From JAAYUD01 sp963676865 (GTDB taxonomy: Bacteria; Bacteroidota; Bacteroidia; Bacteroidales; Bacteroidaceae): a DNA stretch of 64,000 nucleotides. Under the pieces are notes generated by a model, which was not told where the DNA came from, ran no database searches, and saw nothing but the letters and a program-made list of their open reading frames with translations. A program made the translations under genes and the position numbers. This document shows positions 61,551-64,000 of this stretch, one piece after another. The stretch's first letter is position 1. Each line of letters begins with the position of its first letter. The stretch spans positions 868,001 through 932,000 of the forward strand of contig CAXXSS010000001.1 of the NCBI GenBank assembly GCA_963676865.2, read 5' to 3'.

Positions 61551-61852
61551 ATACTATTTTAACCACACCGAAGTGGTACTTATTAATGACGGAATCGAAC
61601 TTAGGTTTTCAAAAAATGATAAGGGCGAACATAAAAATTCATAAGGACAAAAATAAAAGTTTATACATATAAACTTTTATTTTTGTCCTTATGAATTTCT
61701 CGCTGTCTATCAACGATTTGCGCGCGATACATTTATGCCTTGTCCCGATTCGGTTTACATTCGAGTGGTAAGACAGTAGCGAAAATAGTGTCCTACATGC
61801 TCTGTCGGCAAGGTTATGATAAGAAAGTATCAGAATATCAGAGAATATTCAC
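61551..61852 (+). repeat. Dispersed repeat, right module, copy 2
   Basis: About 300 bp aligning with 41466-41770. The shared blocks are ACTATTTTAACCACACCGAA, the hairpin arms, and GATAAGAAAGTATCAGAATA. Outside these the two copies have diverged. Confidence 0.82.
61635..61698. repeat. Perfect inverted repeat, 31-bp stem with 2-nt loop
   Basis: The 28-bp arms are identical to those at 41552-41615 (61635-61662 and 61671-61698). The loop differs from copy 1 and here is itself self-complementary (ATACATAT), extending the stem to 31 bp. Confidence 0.92.
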
Positions 61853-61854
61853 GT

Positions 61855-61902
61855 TATAAAATAAGCAGCCCACCAATATCACTACAGATATTGATAGGCT
61901 GC
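61855..61902 (-). terminator. Intrinsic terminator of the tsaE operon
   Basis: On the minus strand GCAGCCTATCAATATC pairs with GATATTGGTGGGCTGC (few mismatches), followed by TTATTTTATAA. It lies about 43 nt after the tsaE stop. Confidence 0.72.
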
Positions 61903-61944
61903 ACATGCCAAAAAGAAAGGCAAAAGAAGAGATAAAGGATGTAT

Positions 61945-62358
61945 TTAAAAAGACACCTTACGGCTTCCGTCTGCCTCTTCGTCTATATTAACTTTTACTA
62001 CGTCGCCGGGCAAAAGTTCTTCAATCAGTTCGGGCCATTCAATGAAGCAAACCGCTCCGCTAAAGAAATAATCTTCATAACCCATATCGTAGACTTCCGA
62101 CAGTTTTTTAATACGATAAAAGTCAAAATGATAAATAAGTTCGTCGGCAATATCCGAACGATACTCATTGATAATAGCGAATGTGGGTGAAGTAATCACA
62201 TCTTTCACACCAAGTTCTTCACAAACAGCTTTAATAAAAGTTGTCTTCCCTGCTCCCATTTTACCATAGAAAGCAAAAACGGTATTATCGCCCATTGCTT
62301 GCACAAACTGCTTTGCAGCTTCTTGAATCGTTTCTAAAGATTGAATTTTGATTTCCAT
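61945..62358 (-). CDS. tsaE: tRNA threonylcarbamoyladenosine biosynthesis ATPase TsaE
   Basis: 137 residues. Walker A GKMGAGKTTF (about 32-41), the STxxI-like TSPTFAIINEYRSD segment and YHFDFYRI are the TsaE signatures. TsaE works with TsaB, TsaC/C2 and TsaD to put the t6A modification on tRNAs reading ANN codons. It is the last gene of a three-gene run (small Cys-rich protein, metal permease, tsaE), 6 nt after the permease. Function is essential in most bacteria. Confidence 0.94.
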   Translation of the reverse strand: MEIKIQSLETIQEAAKQFVQAMGDNTVFAFYGKMGAGKTTFIKAVCEELGVKDVITSPTFAIINEYRSDIADELIYHFDFYRIKKLSEVYDMGYEDYFFSGAVCFIEWPELIEELLPGDVVKVNIDEEADGSRKVSF

Positions 62359-62364
62359 ATCTGT

Positions 62365-63177
62365 TTATTGTTTAGATCTAATAAAATAACTCCACAGTTT
62401 ACAACACACATAAATAAGAATAGAGAAGAAAATGATTGTAGCTCCCGAAGGCACATTGAGCCAATAAGAGAGTAACAAACCACCCAGACAACTCAAAAAG
62501 CCTATACCGATGGACAACCATATCATTGTTTTAAAATTAAAAGTAAACAAATTGGCTGTCATTTGTGGAATAGTGAGTAATGAAATAACAAGTACAATAC
62601 CCACCATACGAAGACATGCAACAATGGTGAGAGCTATAAATAGCATCAATACATACTCGAATAGTCCAACCGGAATATGTTGAGAATAAGAGAACTGCTT
62701 ATCGAACGCTACCGAAATAATAGGATGGATAAATAGTATAAAAATAATAGCCAGAAGGCATGTGACCAAGCCCAACAGCCATAAATCCCCCTCTGATATA
62801 GTCAGAATATTCCCAAATAAATAGGTAGACAGATCGGGAGCAAAACCGGGAGCAAGAAAAGTGAATATAATGCCTACGGCCATACCAAATGTCCAAAAAA
62901 CGGCAATAGCAGAATCCTCACGCATATCTCTCCGAGTACTGAGCCACTGAACGCCAATAGCCGAGAAGGCAGAAAAAAGAGCAGCACAAAGGATAGGCGG
63001 CAAACCCGAATAAAGAGCAATACCTATACCTCCAAAAGAAGCATGAGTGATGCCACCGCTAATAAACACCAGGCGGCGGGTCACGATATAGGTGCCTATG
63101 ATACCACAAGCGATACTTGCAAGCAGACTACCCAACAATGCGTGCTGAAAAAACGTATAATGTAATAGTTCTATCAT
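62365..63177 (-). CDS. Metal ABC transporter permease (ZnuB/MntB family)
   Basis: 270 residues with about eight membrane helices. Family features: LLGSLLASIACGIIGTYIVTRRLVFISGGITHASFGGIGIALY near the start (the ABC-3 signature) and GIVLVISLLTIPQMTANLFT later. It would form the membrane channel of a zinc, manganese or iron uptake system, but the ATPase and binding protein are not beside it. Its start overlaps the small upstream gene by 4 nt and tsaE follows 6 nt later. Confidence 0.9.
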   Translation of the reverse strand: MIELLHYTFFQHALLGSLLASIACGIIGTYIVTRRLVFISGGITHASFGGIGIALYSGLPPILCAALFSAFSAIGVQWLSTRRDMREDSAIAVFWTFGMAVGIIFTFLAPGFAPDLSTYLFGNILTISEGDLWLLGLVTCLLAIIFILFIHPIISVAFDKQFSYSQHIPVGLFEYVLMLFIALTIVACLRMVGIVLVISLLTIPQMTANLFTFNFKTMIWLSIGIGFLSCLGGLLLSYWLNVPSGATIIFFSILIYVCCKLWSYFIRSKQ

Positions 63178-63593
63178 TTCTTTATTTGTTCGACATTACG
63201 TAGATCATTAATAATCAAAATCAACTCATCTTTCAGCCCCATGGGCACTTCAACACTGCGAAGTCGTAAACTTTGCACCCATTCGGGTACATCTTCCACC
63301 CGCATGGTATAAAGTATCTCTCTAAATTTATTCGTTTCTTCATCGGTATAATCTATCGCTTTCCACCCTTTGAATACATCCAATTCCTCATCATCAAAAT
63401 AAACAATCTTAGTCACAGGTTTCACCGATTGGCAATTCAAACTGCAACATCCCTCGCCACATTTCTCCTCACAGGCCGCTATAGATGGAGACCGCTGACC
63501 GTTTTGCGATGAGCGGTGCAGCACAAATCCTGCCACATAAGCAATAACAGCCAATACGGCAAGCGACAAAAGAAGTATCCACACAACGTTCAT
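63174..63593 (-). CDS. Small Cys-rich membrane protein of unknown function
   Basis: 139 residues. One N-terminal membrane helix (about 3-24, VVWILLLSLAVLAVIAYVAGFVL), then a short Cys-rich segment CEEKCGEGCCSLNC (41-54, five Cys in 14 residues plus one), and a soluble C-terminal part (about 60-139) that is acidic with DELILIINDLRNVE at the end. The Cys cluster could hold metal or an iron-sulfur cluster. It overlaps the start of the metal permease by 4 nt, so the pair is translationally coupled, which makes a metal-related role plausible. I do not recognise the family. A -7 element (TAACTTTG, 63602-63609) lies 8 nt upstream. Confidence 0.72.
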   Translation of the reverse strand: MNVVWILLLSLAVLAVIAYVAGFVLHRSSQNGQRSPSIAACEEKCGEGCCSLNCQSVKPVTKIVYFDDEELDVFKGWKAIDYTDEETNKFREILYTMRVEDVPEWVQSLRLRSVEVPMGLKDELILIINDLRNVEQIKK

Positions 63594-63601
63594 TTTCTTT
63601 G

Positions 63602-63609
63602 CAAAGTTA
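63602..63609 (-). promoter_or_regulatory. -7 promoter element for the Cys-rich protein/metal permease/tsaE run
   Basis: TAACTTTG on the minus strand matches TAnnTTTG, 8 nt before the ATG. The -33 part is weak. It lies just after the aroA stop. Confidence 0.48.
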
Positions 63610-63655
63610 GTTCATTTTGATGATTACCGTAAGAGTTTCAACAAATAATTGCGAC

Positions 63656-64000
63656 TCAAATCATTTCCATCTTAAACCCGGCCTGTTGTAAATCATTCCA
63701 ATAACCGACATAAGATTTATTGACCACTTGGGGGTGGTCTATACAAATAGAGCCGAACTTCAATGCCGCAGGAGCGAAAGCCATTGCCATTCGATGATCT
63801 TCATAAGTTTCAATAACGGCACCTTCAACAAATGGAGAGCGTTCGCCATCCCAAAACATGACACTCCCCTCTGCCTCGTCTTTCAGCACGAAGCCTAATT
63901 TATAAAGTTCCTTTTCGAGTGCCAAGACGCGATCTGTTTCCTTTATCTTCAACGTTTGCAGTCCTGTTATACGAAATGGTACACCCAGCAAAGCACAGGT
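63656..64000 (-). CDS. aroA: 3-phosphoshikimate 1-carboxyvinyltransferase (EPSP synthase), C-terminal part
   Basis: The gene enters from the right edge, so only the last 114 codons are seen. They include GLQTLKIKETDRVLALEKELYKLG and the active-site segment ETYEDHRMAMAFAPAAL, both hallmarks of EPSP synthase, and end GFKMEMI. The enzyme makes EPSP from shikimate-3-phosphate and phosphoenolpyruvate in the aromatic amino acid pathway. The ending fits the family C-terminus. The rest lies outside the window. Confidence 0.94.
   Translation of the reverse strand, partial: TCALLGVPFRITGLQTLKIKETDRVLALEKELYKLGFVLKDEAEGSVMFWDGERSPFVEGAVIETYEDHRMAMAFAPAALKFGSICIDHPQVVNKSYVGYWNDLQQAGFKMEMI

Larger units (their letters stand above)
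61004..61944. other. 0.94-kb non-coding region holding the 22-bp array and repeat element copy 2
   Basis: No gene is supported. It holds the 22-bp-phased array (61069-61200), the left module (61203-61290), a middle part of about 260 bp with no counterpart in copy 1, the right module (61551-61852) with hairpin, and the tsaE terminator. Confidence 0.7.

Noticed and set aside
61375..61566. 63-codon minus-strand frame in the middle of repeat element copy 2
   Set aside because: Protein-like in appearance, but no homologous frame in copy 1 and its start lies within the shared right module, so a chance frame is likely.

Overview
The window reads as a chromosomal segment of a Bacteroidales bacterium, most likely Bacteroides or a close relative. 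The evidence is a SusC/SusD locus with an ECF sigma/FecR pair, HU-HIG-type HU protein, DUF4270, fimbrillin/FISUMP and RprX/RprY proteins, an EF-G2-like factor, a sodium-pumping methylmalonyl-CoA decarboxylase set, and promoters of the Bacteroidota type (TTTG, 19 bp, TAnnTTTG). Four promoters match that pattern exactly: tig, etfB, a sensor kinase and a kelch lipoprotein. No rRNA, tRNA, intact transposase or CRISPR array was seen.

Layout. 1-2.4 kb: clpX (cut by the window edge), clpP and tig. 2.4-3.5 kb: an HU-like DNA-binding protein behind a perfect palindrome and a 22-bp-phased palindrome array. 3.7-13.9 kb: a polysaccharide utilisation locus (ECF sigma, FecR anti-sigma, SusC with STN domain, SusD, DUF1735 lipoprotein, GH31). 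14.2-21.1 kb: envelope lipid transport (lptB divergent from mlaEF), then the yceD-rpmF-fabH-era-der series. 21.1-22.3 kb: mostly non-coding, with one dispersed-repeat copy. 22.3-26.7 kb: redox genes (MDR, two SDRs, Old Yellow Enzyme) beside a broken HxlR regulator whose operator-like sites remain. 26.9-39.8 kb: M1 aminopeptidase, etfBA with an acyl-CoA dehydrogenase, rprXY, an EF-G2-like factor, hemW and a Fur-family regulator. 40.1-41.9 kb: a secreted protein of unknown function and a non-coding repeat element. 42.0-46.8 kb: methylmalonyl-CoA epimerase/decarboxylase operon. 47.0-52.5 kb: FemAB-like transferase, fimbrillin/FISUMP lipoprotein, PAP2 phosphatase, LtaS-like sulfatase-fold enzyme. 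52.6-52.8 kb: a candidate small RNA. 53.1-55.2 kb: LytS/LytTR two-component pair. 55.3-61.0 kb: C1 peptidase, outer-membrane protein, DUF4270 lipoprotein, kelch lipoprotein, TlpA-like thioredoxin. 61.0-61.9 kb: a second repeat element with a 22-bp array. 61.9-64 kb: tsaE, metal ABC permease, a small Cys-rich membrane protein, and the 3' part of aroA.

How genes work together. The sigma/FecR/SusC-STN set would sense and import a glycan for GH31 to cleave. mce, mmdA, a biotin carrier, oadB and an OadG-like subunit would form the sodium-coupled end of the succinate-to-propionate pathway. mlaEF and lptB serve outer-membrane lipid and LPS traffic.

The least explained signal is non-coding. Exact 22-bp phasing recurs in three settings: four palindromic units before the HU-like gene, about six units at 61069-61200, and inside large hairpins at 41552-41615 and 61635-61698. 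The two hairpins sit in a paired element whose arms are identical although its flanks have diverged. This looks like a family of phased binding arrays or a non-autonomous repeat; I do not recognise it.
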